A stretch of DNA of 64,000 nucleotides, taken from assembly GCA_025765615.1 (NCBI GenBank), contig JAIVFJ010000220.1, positions 1 to 64,000 on the forward strand. Reading direction: 5' to 3'. The translations under genes were made by a program, and so were the position numbers. The notes beneath the pieces were generated by a model, which worked only from the letters and a program-made list of their open reading frames with translations, had not been told where the DNA came from and did not search any database. Shown in pieces: positions 11,539 through 21,116 of the stretch; positions within the stretch are counted from its first letter, which is position 1; every line of letters starts with the position of its first letter. Origin of the DNA: Zopfochytrium polystomum (taxonomy: Eukaryota; Chytridiomycota; Chytridiomycetes; Chytridiales; Chytridiaceae).

Positions 11539-13710
11539 ATGCGCATTCCCGAGCACAACAGCGCGGGCAGCAGCATCGTTCTCGCCACGCCCGACTACAG
11601 CAACGACCATGACAACCACCACCACAAGAGAAGGGCGGCCTTTGGCCAGTATCTGGGTGCCCCCACCGCTTCCCTCTACCCCACCACCCCCGGCGGTTTC
11701 CTTCCCACGCGTTTTGGCTCCACCAGTTCCGCCATCACCAGCTCCGTCGACATCAACATGCTGACCCCCAGTCCCCAGTTTGAGCGCTTTTCGAACGACA
11801 ACCTGAACAATCACTTTGACTTCTCCGACGCCCAGTTTGAGAATGTGACTCACATGCTGGACGACTACGAATACTTGACCCCACAGGACGCCGTCTGGCC
11901 CTCTCACTATCCGGCGCAGCCCGCAGCTTCTTGGGAGCCACCTGCTGTCCCACAGAGGCAAGCCGGCCATTCCAAGCAAAACTGGCCTTTGAATCCCCCG
12001 TCAACCGCACCCTCCACAAAAGTGTACGACCACAAAAAGTACGGCGGCGCCGATTCTGCCAGCCACAGCAACGAGCAAGAGGACGAAAGGAGCACACTAA
12101 AGGAGAACGACGATACGCGAATGAACGTCGACATAATAGCTCCACATGCCGTTTGGCAGATGAGTTCCCCCACGGCAAACGACAGCGAACGCGGCGTTCC
12201 AAACCAAACAGGCTGGAGCAGCTCTGCGAATGCAGCTGCCGAAGGAGCGGGAGCGTTTGGAGAATCAAATTCTGTTAGCGATGGTCAAGCGATTTTTCTG
12301 CAGTTCGAAGGGCCGAAAGACTCGGAGCAACAGACTTCGACGACGCTGAGTTCCGCTGATTTCGATGAAAATCTTCTTGAAATCGTCTCGAGTCCGTCGG
12401 AGGATGCGCATACACCTAAGAGTGCAGTAGCGACTGATACCGAGCGTGGAGAACTTGGCGGAAAAAGTGAGGACAATTACCAACACGTCGAAGCCGCTGG
12501 CCCCAGCTCCCCAGATGAAAGCGTTGATTCTCTGTCCACACTGGTCGAAGTCCAGCCCAGAGCGGTGGACGATGACGTCGCACGCCTTTCAAACTTGTTC
12601 GACTCCAGCAGCTTTCCCGGAAAGAGTCTGAAAAACTCGTCGAAGAACGGATCTCAAAAGAAACGCCTAGCGCACGGCTCCATCTCTTCTTATGCATTCA
12701 GGCAAAAGCGCGGGGGAGCCAAGCCAGTGCCTTCCTCTCTCATTTCCAAACCAATCAGCGCAGAGCCCATCAATTCCTACTCTGATTTTGTTGCTGTCCC
12801 TTCGGTCATGCCGCCGCCGCCGCTGCCGCCGCCACCGCCGACGCAACAAATGATTGACAATTTTGCGAAAATCCAACGCGCGGCAACGCTGCGGCGACTC
12901 GCGGCCCGCTCCGCAGAGTTCCGCGGGGAGGCCGACCGTCTGGCGGGGGAGATCACTGCGGCCGCGCCGCTCGAAACGCGCGCAGCCGCCCTGGCGGACC
13001 TCGGCGCCACACTCGCGGCCGCCCGGCAAGATTGCGACGCCGAGGCGCGGGCGGTCGCTGCGGCGACCGGACGCCTCGACCGCGCGACCGCCGAGCTCGA
13101 CGCCGCGGCGGCGGCAACGCGCTCGCGCGTCCAGCGCGCGCTGCTCCTCGCCGGCGACGCCGCGCGCTCACGCAGCCTCGTCGCCGACGAAACCCGCCGT
13201 GGCGCCGTCCTCGCCGGCCTCGTCGCCTCCCGCGAGCGCCGCCGCGCCTGGTGCGAGCGCCACCTCCGCATCGCGGACCTCGTCCGCGACGCCGTCGCCG
13301 ACCGCGTCGCTATCGAGGCCGCCGCCCGCGCTGCTGAGGACGACATGGCCGAGATGCGCGAGCTCCTCGCCGACGAGCGTGCCCTCCGCGACGCCGTCGC
13401 TGCGTTGAGCGTCGAGGTCGACCGCCTCAAGGATGAGCACCGCGCGGCGAAGACCGTGTGGGAGGCGGAATGCGCCGCCGCGACTGATGCCCGAGGTGCT
13501 GGTGGCGTGGGTTTTGCGTCGGGAAAGACCGGCGGGAGGAGAGATATCGAGAGCGAGGGTGAAGCTGATGGTGATGGTGACGGTGAGGGTGAAGGTGAGG
13601 GCGTGTCGGACGAGGAGGTGGACGATTTCTTTACGTACGAACATTACGGATGGACGGAAGGTGGAGCCAGTGGTGGAGGCGATTATGGTGAGGATTCTGG
13701 AAGTGACTGA
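11539..13710 (+). CDS. Unrecognised 723-aa coiled-coil protein
   Basis: A single uninterrupted frame with ATG at 11539 and TGA at 13708. I do not recognise a family. The N-terminal 400 residues are polar and probably disordered (Ser, Asn, His, Asp), with a short acidic-aromatic patch (HMLDDYEYLTPQD). A proline run (PPPPLPPPPP) near residue 425 is followed by about 220 residues rich in Ala, Arg and Glu with heptad-like spacing (residues 440-660), a likely long coiled coil. The C-terminus is strongly acidic (GDGEGEGEG, then VSDEEVDDFF). GC content and third-position GC are very high in the coiled-coil half. The protein could be a cytoskeletal or endocytic scaffold, but that is only a guess from architecture. 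It is divergently placed from the kinase gene, about 510 bp apart. Confidence 0.7.
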   Translation: MRIPEHNSAGSSIVLATPDYSNDHDNHHHKRRAAFGQYLGAPTASLYPTTPGGFLPTRFGSTSSAITSSVDINMLTPSPQFERFSNDNLNNHFDFSDAQFENVTHMLDDYEYLTPQDAVWPSHYPAQPAASWEPPAVPQRQAGHSKQNWPLNPPSTAPSTKVYDHKKYGGADSASHSNEQEDERSTLKENDDTRMNVDIIAPHAVWQMSSPTANDSERGVPNQTGWSSSANAAAEGAGAFGESNSVSDGQAIFLQFEGPKDSEQQTSTTLSSADFDENLLEIVSSPSEDAHTPKSAVATDTERGELGGKSEDNYQHVEAAGPSSPDESVDSLSTLVEVQPRAVDDDVARLSNLFDSSSFPGKSLKNSSKNGSQKKRLAHGSISSYAFRQKRGGAKPVPSSLISKPISAEPINSYSDFVAVPSVMPPPPLPPPPPTQQMIDNFAKIQRAATLRRLAARSAEFRGEADRLAGEITAAAPLETRAAALADLGATLAAARQDCDAEARAVAAATGRLDRATAELDAAAAATRSRVQRALLLAGDAARSRSLVADETRRGAVLAGLVASRERRRAWCERHLRIADLVRDAVADRVAIEAAARAAEDDMAEMRELLADERALRDAVAALSVEVDRLKDEHRAAKTVWEAECAAATDARGAGGVGFASGKTGGRRDIESEGEADGDGDGEGEGEGVSDEEVDDFFTYEHYGWTEGGASGGGDYGEDSGSD

Positions 13711-15288
13711 AGACTTTCTCATCTTTGCGGTTCGACAAAGTATGGGTCGACTCGATGTGCGTCAATTGAGTGTGTTTTCCACCCCCCCCTTGGTTCCTTC
13801 CCTTTTTGTTGGCATGTTTCACCGTCTCGGGCGGCTTGGGCGGTGGAAAAGGACATTGAAATACCAAACACATCTCGATTTTTTTTTTTTTTGGCTTTCA
13901 AGGTAGAGCTTTGATTTCTTGCCGCTGCAGCGTCTCCATTTGTAACTTTTCACGAGATTTATTGGCTCCAACCGCCCCCAAAGAAGAGAGGCGAGGAATC
14001 TGCAACTTGAAAGCTAAAAAGTACCTCTATTTGATTTTGAAGAACAAGGAGTTATCAGTCTGCGCAGAGCCTTGTCACGAAACAATGTCCTTGTCAAGAT
14101 GAAGGACTCCGCATTTTTGTCATTTCAAGCATGCATTCCAATAAGTTGCCAGAACAAACGTGCCAACCACTTCCAAAACCCTCACAAAACGCAAAAAAAT
14201 GCGTTCTTCCTCCCAAGGCCACACACAAAATTCTATATTTTCTACTCACGGCGGCGAATCGACCAAAGTGCGTGAACTATCCGTTGTTTCTTTTCACGAA
14301 CAGTTTCAGCTTAAAGGGTAATTGATGTGATGTCTAAAGCTCAACATACAGAGCTTGCCGTCAAACAAGCGCTCCCGCTATCAGCCGCTCCAAAAGACAA
14401 GAAAGCGGGGCTGGAAAATGAGTTACGAGGAAGAAAAAGAAGAGAGTCATAGTCGTAGTTTGGGCCATAATTGGAGGGGGGGTGGGGAGGACGGGTTCGG
14501 CGGGCGCTAGGTCTCGGTCGCGCCACTGCCACTCGTGCTGCTGCGCAGCCGCTTGGCGCGGGGGTTGACGCCCCCCCCCCCGACTTGCTCTCGGACATCT
14601 GCCGAGCGCGAGCGCGGCCGGTCGTCTGCGTCGCCGCCTCCGTCCTCGTCGTTGTCGATCGGATCTCTCTTCGGAACAAGCAACGGCGACCTCGCCTCCG
14701 TCTGTGTGTGGTTCGCGTTGGGCGCACGAAGGCAAACAAACAACCAAAAAAAGATAACGGCCAAAACAAAAACAAAACACAAAAAAAAAAAAAAAGATTC
14801 GCACGGTACGTACAAAAGAAAGGATGACCGATTGCGCCCTTTGAAGGGGGGGAAGGGAAAGGCGAGGTAAGAATCGCATGAATGAGCAAGTGTATAACCC
14901 TTCCCCCTCGGGGGAGGAAGGAGTCTCGTCCCAGGCCCGGTAGGGTTGGGGCTGCTGGTTCTTGCTCTCTATTCACGTCATGCCGCTGCATTATGCACAT
15001 ACAGTGTTGTTGCTGTTGTTGTTGGTGTTGTTGTAGTTTGTTGCCCGGTCGAAGGAAAGAGAGGAAGCCAGAAAAAGGAACGAAAGAACAAGAACAAGAA
15101 CTAGAAGAAGAAGAAGAGGAAGAGAAGGAAGGGAAACGAAAAAAGAGACGCGCCCACAAAAAAAAAAAAAAAAAAAAAAAAAAAAGGAACTGGACACTTT
15201 CGCAAGACAGTAAAAAAATACGAAAAGAAAAACTAAACTTGGGAGCACAATCCCCCCCAAAAAGAAGATAAACCAGTCCGTCCTCAAT
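13711..15288. other. Intergenic, no supported gene
   Basis: This stretch holds homopolymer and low-complexity runs (T-run near 13880, C-run near 14572-14581, A-runs near 14779 and 15159-15185, and GAAGAA-rich sequence near 15100). A long minus-strand frame (14341-15159) has biased composition, F/S-rich then R/T-rich, and no domain, so I do not call it. Confidence 0.55.
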
Positions 15289-16209
15289 TCAGTACCGATC
15301 CTGCCGCCGCAGCTCTTCCGCCGGCGGTAGCGGCGGCGGTGGCGGCAGGACAAACCCACCACCTCCCATCTGTGGACCAGGCGCGGGAGGCGGGGGAGGC
15401 GGAGGCGCGCGCCGGCGTTGTTCGTCGTACGCGTCCGCCCGCGCCTCGCCGTGCTGGCGGCCGTGCCGGTGCGAGTTGTTGCTTGTGTGGCGGTCTCGGA
15501 CGTCGTCGTGGTGTTGCTGCTGGTGGTGGTGGTGGTGCTGGTGGTAGTTGTGGTGCTCGTCTTCCCTGTCGTTCCCTTCGCCGCCGCCGTTGGCGACGGT
15601 CGTGTGGCCCGCCGCGCTCCTGCTCTTGTTTTCCTGCAACTCGTCCCAGTCCAGAGCGTTCTCGTTGCGGTAGTACCCGTTTTGCCAGGAGACAGCGTCC
15701 TCGCCGTGACGCCGGTGCCGCTCGTCGGCGTCCTTTCGAAAGTGGCCGTCTTCCTCGTGCTGGTAGTCGTGGTGGTCGCCGCCGGCGCGATGCTGCCTGT
15801 GGTCATCATCTCGCCCGTGCTGCTGAAGCTGCTGCTGCTCCTGTTGCGCGCGGTCCGCCGGGTCTTGGCTGTTCGCCGCATCGCCCGCAGCACCGCCGCC
15901 GCCGCCCGCTTCGCCCTGTTCGCCGCGCTTGCGGTGGAGCTCCTCTCGCTGGTTGGACCGGCGCTTGCTGCGCTCGTGCCGGTCGCCGTGGCTGCGCGAC
16001 GAGCGGGACTTGCTTTTCGCGTCTCTCGAGCCTTTTGCACCGGCGTCGCCACCGCCGCCGCCGCCGTCAGAGTGCTGCGACTCGTCGTCCTCTCGGCGTT
16101 TGGAACGCCTGTCGGTCCGTCCAGAGTGATGATGCTTCCTCTTCTTTACGTCGCGGTCGTTCCGCTGCCGCGCCTTTTCTTCCTTGACGTTGTCGGACGC
16201 GTCGTCGCT

Positions 16210-16244
<35 letters not shown>

Positions 16245-18990
16245 GCTTTTCTACTTTGCTGCGTTTCGCTGCTCCCTCGCCGTTTCTGCTGGATCGGTGC
16301 TTGCGGTCCTTGTCGGCACCGCCGCCGCTTGTCCGCGCGCGGGCTTTCCTTTTCCGGTCTGTCGCCGCGTCCTTTTCGTTGTCCGACGACGCAGATTCCT
16401 CGTCTTTGCGCTTCGATCGACCGCTCCTCGATTTGCGGCCCCGCTCATCGCCTTCGTCTCTCGACCCTCGCTGCCCGCGCGACTTTTTTCGTGCGTCCGC
16501 ACCGGGCTTCACCTGCACGGCCCCGCCGACGTCGTCGTCATCCCCGGACGACGCCAAGTCCTCGTCCCGCCTTCGCTTGCCCCGTAGGGACCGCCGCTCC
16601 GCCTGCTTGTCCTCGCCGCGTTTCGTGCCGCGGTGCCTCTCCTTCTCCCCACGCCGCCGCCGCCGCCGCCGCCGCCGCTCCCGCCGCGCTTCCTCGCTGT
16701 CCTCGCTGGAGCCCGTCTCGCTCTCTGACGCGAGGCTCCCCGTCTCCGACTCGCTCTCGGACGTTTCGTCGTCGTCCTCCGAAATGGACCGCCCACGCCA
16801 GCGCCGGGCGCGCCGACGCTTTTCCAGCCTTCGGCCTTTTCGCAAAGGCGATCGCGACCGCGACTCCAAAGGGCTGCGCAGGCGCCGCCGGGACGACCTG
16901 TCCGACGGCGCCCCGAACGCCGGCGGAAGCGGCGACGGGGCTCGGTATGGGACGTTCGGGGCCGATGCGGACGCAGAGGAGGAGGAGGAAGATGAGCGGT
17001 TCACGACTGTGTGCGTGTGAGATTTTTTTTCTACAATGACCAGTGGCTGGATGTGCACCGTGTCGGTGCGCACCCAGTTGCTGTCCGACGGGCCGCCGCC
17101 GGCGTGGGCGTCGCCGCTTCCACTTCGAGAGGAATGGTGTGCGATGTATGATGACGACTGAGTCTTGCGATCCCGCTGGCGTTCACCGTTGTCACTGTGC
17201 CGTGGCCAGTGGCTCAAACGCTTTTCCGAGTCGTTGGTCTCTTGCGGTTGGTCATAGTGCTGAGCTCTTGGCTTAAAGTGATGGCGTCGCATGTCGTCAC
17301 GGTGCATATCATCACGCTGAGTGTCATCGCGCTGCTCCCCGTATAGGTCCGGAGGCGCTCGTGGCAAGTACGACGGCTGGCCTCTCGCAGGCGGGTCGTT
17401 TCGCGGTCTGTAGCCTCTAAAGTCCCGCCTCTCGCCACCTGCGGCTTCCCTTTCCCCCGGGACATCCCATTTGCCGCTCGGCTGCCGCTCCCTCCTATCG
17501 GCCGGCTCCTCCCAATCGAAATCCGCCTCCCGGAATCGCTTCCCCGGGTTCTCGAAAACGTGCAAAAAATTGCAACCCTCGTCCCCCTTTGGACACCGCC
17601 GACGGTTCCCGCAAATCGCCCCGCGCCACGTCGGCACGTCCACCCGCCAGCACGACAGCTGCCTCCTCTCGAAAAACCGCCCGTGGAACAGAGACACCGC
17701 GCGCTCCGCTTCGGCCGCTGTGGCGTACTGCACGTACACGTTGCCGCGCAGGTGCTGGCAAAAGTTTCGGCACGTCTTGAACTGGATGACACGCCCCTGC
17801 GCCTCGAATTCGGGGAGCGCGTCAGCGAAAAAGTCGTGGTATCGCGCGGTGAGGGCCGCTTCGTCCGGCCCGTCGAGGGACTCGTCGTGCTGCGCGTCGG
17901 CAGCGGACACTGGATGCAGTTGCGCGTCAATGTACATGGCGGGAAGGAGGATCACATTGCTGGTGGGTGACGCGGGAAGGTGCGCGCGGCTGCAGGTGCG
18001 CCCAAAGCGACATGCGGCTACTTTGGCGTAGAACGGGCAGACAACCTTGATGGGGATTGCAAGATTCGGTTTGTTTTCGGACGAGGGGTGCGGGATGGCT
18101 GGTCTTAGATAATCGCGGTTCGGGGAGAAAATAACGAACACAGACAGTGGGAGGGAGCACCTCTTGGGGTGGTCTGAAGGGTGGAAGGGCGGCGTAACGG
18201 CCACTGGCATTTTCACTGATTCCGCCTCAACCAAAGAAAGATTGGGGTCCCTGGTGGGGGTGAGGGGTAGGGGGGGGCCGTACCTGTCCATCCGCTGTTC
18301 GCGTAGGGTCCGCAGCTGGGTCGGTTGCAGGGTTGTCCTGCGGTCTGGGAGCAGGAAAATGGTACGGGGGCGGGGGGGGTCGTCATGATGGCGGCTGTGG
18401 CCTTGTCAGGGCAAGTCCTACCCGGCTTAGTCACGATAGGGGGTGGTGGTGGTGGGTGCGCTGAAACGTTTGCGCGGTTGTTGTTGGGCTCGGAAGACGC
18501 GGCACGCAGGCCTTCCTTCTTTGCCCGCAGTCGCTCGAATCGGCGTTCGCGGAGCTCCCAGAGGATGCGGTCCTGCTCGCTGTGGTGTGATGCATGGGAG
18601 GGGGAGCGAGAGAGTAAGAGTGCGTGGGTGAGTGTGAGTGGGTTAGGGGTTCAACTTCAACTCAACTGTTTGGCAGCGTCGCGCAATTCGCTTTCGGCAG
18701 GTTGCTGTTGCTGCTGTTGCTGTGCGGGAGGGGTCGCGGCCGCGGCAGTGAAAGAAGGATGTGCTGCGGGTTGCCGCCTGGATCGCAGTCTCGTCCTCTT
18801 GACGGTTTGGTCCTGTGATGATTGTGATGATGGCTGCTGGGGCAGCTGCTGCTGCTGCTGCTTCTTACGGTCCAGCGCGCGCTGGATTCTGACGCGCCGA
18901 CGCCGCTCTTTCTTCAGGCCGTACCGCCGCTCTCTGCGCGTGCTCGGTGTCGGTGGTGTTGTTGTCGAAGCTGTTGCCTTTCCCGTCTCT
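15289..18990 (-). CDS. ZRSR2 / U2AF35-related splicing factor with giant RS tail
   Basis: Predicted U2AF35-related factor, a family that recognises the 3' splice site in pre-mRNA splicing (the ZRSR2 branch acts in the minor spliceosome). The order is that of ZRSR2: a basic N-terminal helix (LKKERRRRVRIQRAL, about 18850-18935), a WELRERRFERLRAKKEG segment (about 18500-18580), a CCCH zinc finger (CPFYAKVAACRFGRTC..H, near 18039), a degenerate RRM with HLRGNVYVQYA, and a second CCCH finger preceded by WRGAICG and ending CNFLHVFENP. A donor CAG|GTACGG near 18283 means the ATG-like start at 18291 is exon-internal; the 75 or so codons after it are probably intron. The tail of about 740 residues (RS, poly-D, HHHQ, proline-rich) is far longer than in human ZRSR2 (482 residues in total). 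Stop at 15289-15291. The first exon and true ATG are not resolved. Confidence 0.85.
16209..16247. repeat. (GTC)n repeat encoding poly-Asp
   Basis: GTC/GTCGTC trinucleotide run on the plus strand that reads as an aspartate run within the RS-rich tail of the splicing-factor gene. Confidence 0.8.
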
Positions 18991-19095
18991 ACCGCCGTCG
19001 CCGTCGCCGTCGTCGTTGTCGTGTGGGGTGCTGGGAGGAAGAGTTGGAAAAAACGCGGTTTTGGGGTGGGGTGGTCCTTCTCACTCACACTCTCA

Positions 19096-19096
<1 letters not shown>

Positions 19097-19128
<32 letters not shown>
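19097..19128. repeat. (CA)n microsatellite
   Basis: About 16 CA dinucleotides, in the probable upstream or first-intron region of the splicing-factor gene. Confidence 0.9.
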
Positions 19129-19131
<3 letters not shown>

Positions 19132-19350
19132 GTCTCTCTCTCTCTGTCTGTCCTGGTCTGTCGCTTATTCAAAGCCAAACAAAAAAAAAAAAAAAAAGAA
19201 ACCGGCTGTTCGTTCCGGGTTGTGGCGGAGAGTGCGGGCTCTCTCGCGCTGCCTCTCCCGCAAATTTGACTGTTTAGAGTTGTTGTTGTGTTGTCGAGTG
19301 ACGACGAGCGCACTGTCGACCAGTATATTGATTGATATTCAGTAAATACA

Positions 19351-20420
19351 CTAGGGGATGCCCATTGACTTATAAACAGTCCTTGCCAAAAAAAAAAAAG
19401 AAAGAGGGAAGAAAATTTATTAAGCAGCAAGGTCACATAGAGAGCTTGAGAAGCTGCATAGAATGAATTACATGTAAAACCTAAGATGGTCCACCAACTC
19501 CTTGTAAACCACATTTCTAATAGTTGGTCCACCTTTTTCTTGATTGTGTTTTGCAGTTATTACAAGATCTGCTGGGGATGTCACTCTTGAAAAAGCAACA
19601 TAGGACTGTCCATGTGCAAACACACCCTCCCACATATCCAGTCCAACCTTTTCAAAGTCTGACCTTGGGACTTGTTGATGGACATTGCAAATGCAGGTCG
19701 AACAGGAATTGCTTTCTGGTGAACTCAAAGTGAAATCCTGAATCACTGGGCTCCAGAGAGATTCTGGGAAGGAGGACTTTCTCTCCTTTCTTGCTGCCCA
19801 CAACAACTTCACAGAGCAGCACATTGGGGCAGACCTCACATAGGATGAAGCGTGTCTGTCAGGAACATGGCTGGACAAGGCAAGGCAGACAAGGAACTGA
19901 GAGGAGTGATGATTGTATTGGAAACAATAATTCACTTGAGGGATGGGACAGGTCCCCCATCCCCCTTTTATACCTTTTGAGAGTCTTCCTTGTCAAGACT
20001 CAAAGAAAGTTCCAGAAAGAGCAATTAGTAATACAATGATACCAATGATACCAATGACAACAAGACAAGTCAGGAAAGCAAAGAAGGTTCCAGAAGGTTC
20101 CACAAGGTTCCATGAAGGAATGTTCTAGAAGGTTCCAGAGGTTTCCAGAGGGTGATTCATAACAGTGTCCCATTGCAGAGTCCATCTGTCAGGTTGCGAA
20201 GGAGGATGGGAGGCATTTCCGCTTTGACAGTTAGCCTGTGGGGAGGCAGGCTGGAAGGGCTAAGGGTGTTGAGGAACTTGGGCTAATGAGAAGGCTGTCC
20301 CCTTTGTCATCTCCAACTGGTGTGTCAGCGGAAAGCAGCTCCTGAGTGTCTCCTTGAATCTTCCTTGCAGTCAAAATACACCTGTCTGCCAAGTAGGATG
20401 GCTCAGAATTGTCAGAAATA
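19351..20420 (-). pseudogene. Helitron helicase C-terminus with 3' transposon end
   Basis: A remnant of the Pif1-like helicase of a Helitron rolling-circle transposon, broken by frameshifts and by a solo LTR-A at 19857-20164. In minus-strand order the pieces are YLADRCILTARK (near 20390), LLRNLTDGLCNGTR (immediately right of the LTR, near 20170-20215), then RISLEPSDSGFHFEFTRKQF (near 19700), and finally VFAHGQSYVAFSRVTSPADL and RNVVYKELV with the stop at 19468. All are C-terminal Helitron helicase motifs. About 115 bp beyond the stop the sequence reads GGGCATCCCCTAG on the minus strand, ending in CTAG followed by T, the usual Helitron 3' terminus form. The Rep domain and 5' end are absent. 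Confidence 0.75.
19857..20164 (-). mobile_element. Solo LTR-A with TSD GTGTC
   Basis: A 308-bp solo LTR of the chromovirus found at 23.9-35.9 kb. Read on the plus strand it runs TGTCAGGAAC to TTCATAACA; in the sense direction it is on the minus strand. The 5-bp target duplication GTGTC occupies 19852-19856 and 20165-20169. It splits the Helitron helicase fragment. Confidence 0.95.
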
Positions 20421-20957
20421 GAATTGTTTTAGTCCATTTATAGATATTCTGCCATTCTACATCCCCCTACTGGACCACAGTCCACCAACCACCTCATTCA
20501 GTGTCGCTCTCATTCTGGGTCTACTGGCTGGCACTGCTGTATCTTCTTGTTTCCTTTATCCAGCTTCCTATGAGGGAAACAAAGGAAATGTTAGAAATAT
20601 GCAGATGAAACTGTGCACGTACTGCTGCTTCCGACACTGCCAAAGAACAACAAACCCTGACAACGAAAAATCTGGTTGTTTTCCACTAAATGTCACTCAC
20701 ATCGCTGCCATACCTTCGCCCAGTTCTGTGCCTCCATCTTGGCATGCTTCTCATTGCTCTTACTCTCAATACGGCGGCGTCTCTGAACCATTTCTATCAA
20801 CAGCCAGTTGGAGCTGAACCAATGAGTGTTGATTCTTGGCCATTGTGCATTATTAAAGTGACAATTTGTTTCCCTGGCAATTTGCACTTGTACCTCTGAA
20901 ATGGCTGCATTCGCCCTTCCACCTTCCTGCTGGTTGAATGTTTCACTGCAATCAAGG
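20421..20957. other. No gene seen
   Basis: No domain-bearing frame was found. This may be remaining Helitron or other repeat-derived DNA. Confidence 0.5.
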
Positions 20958-21108
20958 TGTAAACAGTCTACTCTGAGTGAGTGAGTGGAAGGAGTGAATG
21001 AAGTGGAGATGTGTGTTTGTGGGTGGTCCTTCTCCCCAACTTGGAGAGAAAGAGAAAAAACTCTGTTATGAATTATTGATACATGATGATGATATACACG
21101 CTGTAATA
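20958..21108 (-). mobile_element. Truncated LTR-B (3' part)
   Basis: It carries the outer 151 bp of LTR-B, beginning with the exact family terminus TGTAAACAGTC on the plus strand. It breaks off after CACGCTGTAATA, where full copies continue GTTGCTAGGCAAG. It lies directly beyond the end of the minus-strand copia coding remnant, in the orientation and place expected of that element's 3' LTR. Confidence 0.8.
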
Positions 21109-21116
21109 ATGAATTT

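Noticed and set aside
14341..15159. Long minus-strand frame as a gene
   Set aside because: Biased F/S- and R/T-rich composition from simple repeats, no domain, and multiple equally long frames overlap it.
16184..17039. Plus-strand Ser/Arg and Val-rich long frames
   Set aside because: Mirror frames of the RS-rich tail on the minus strand, produced by its codon bias.
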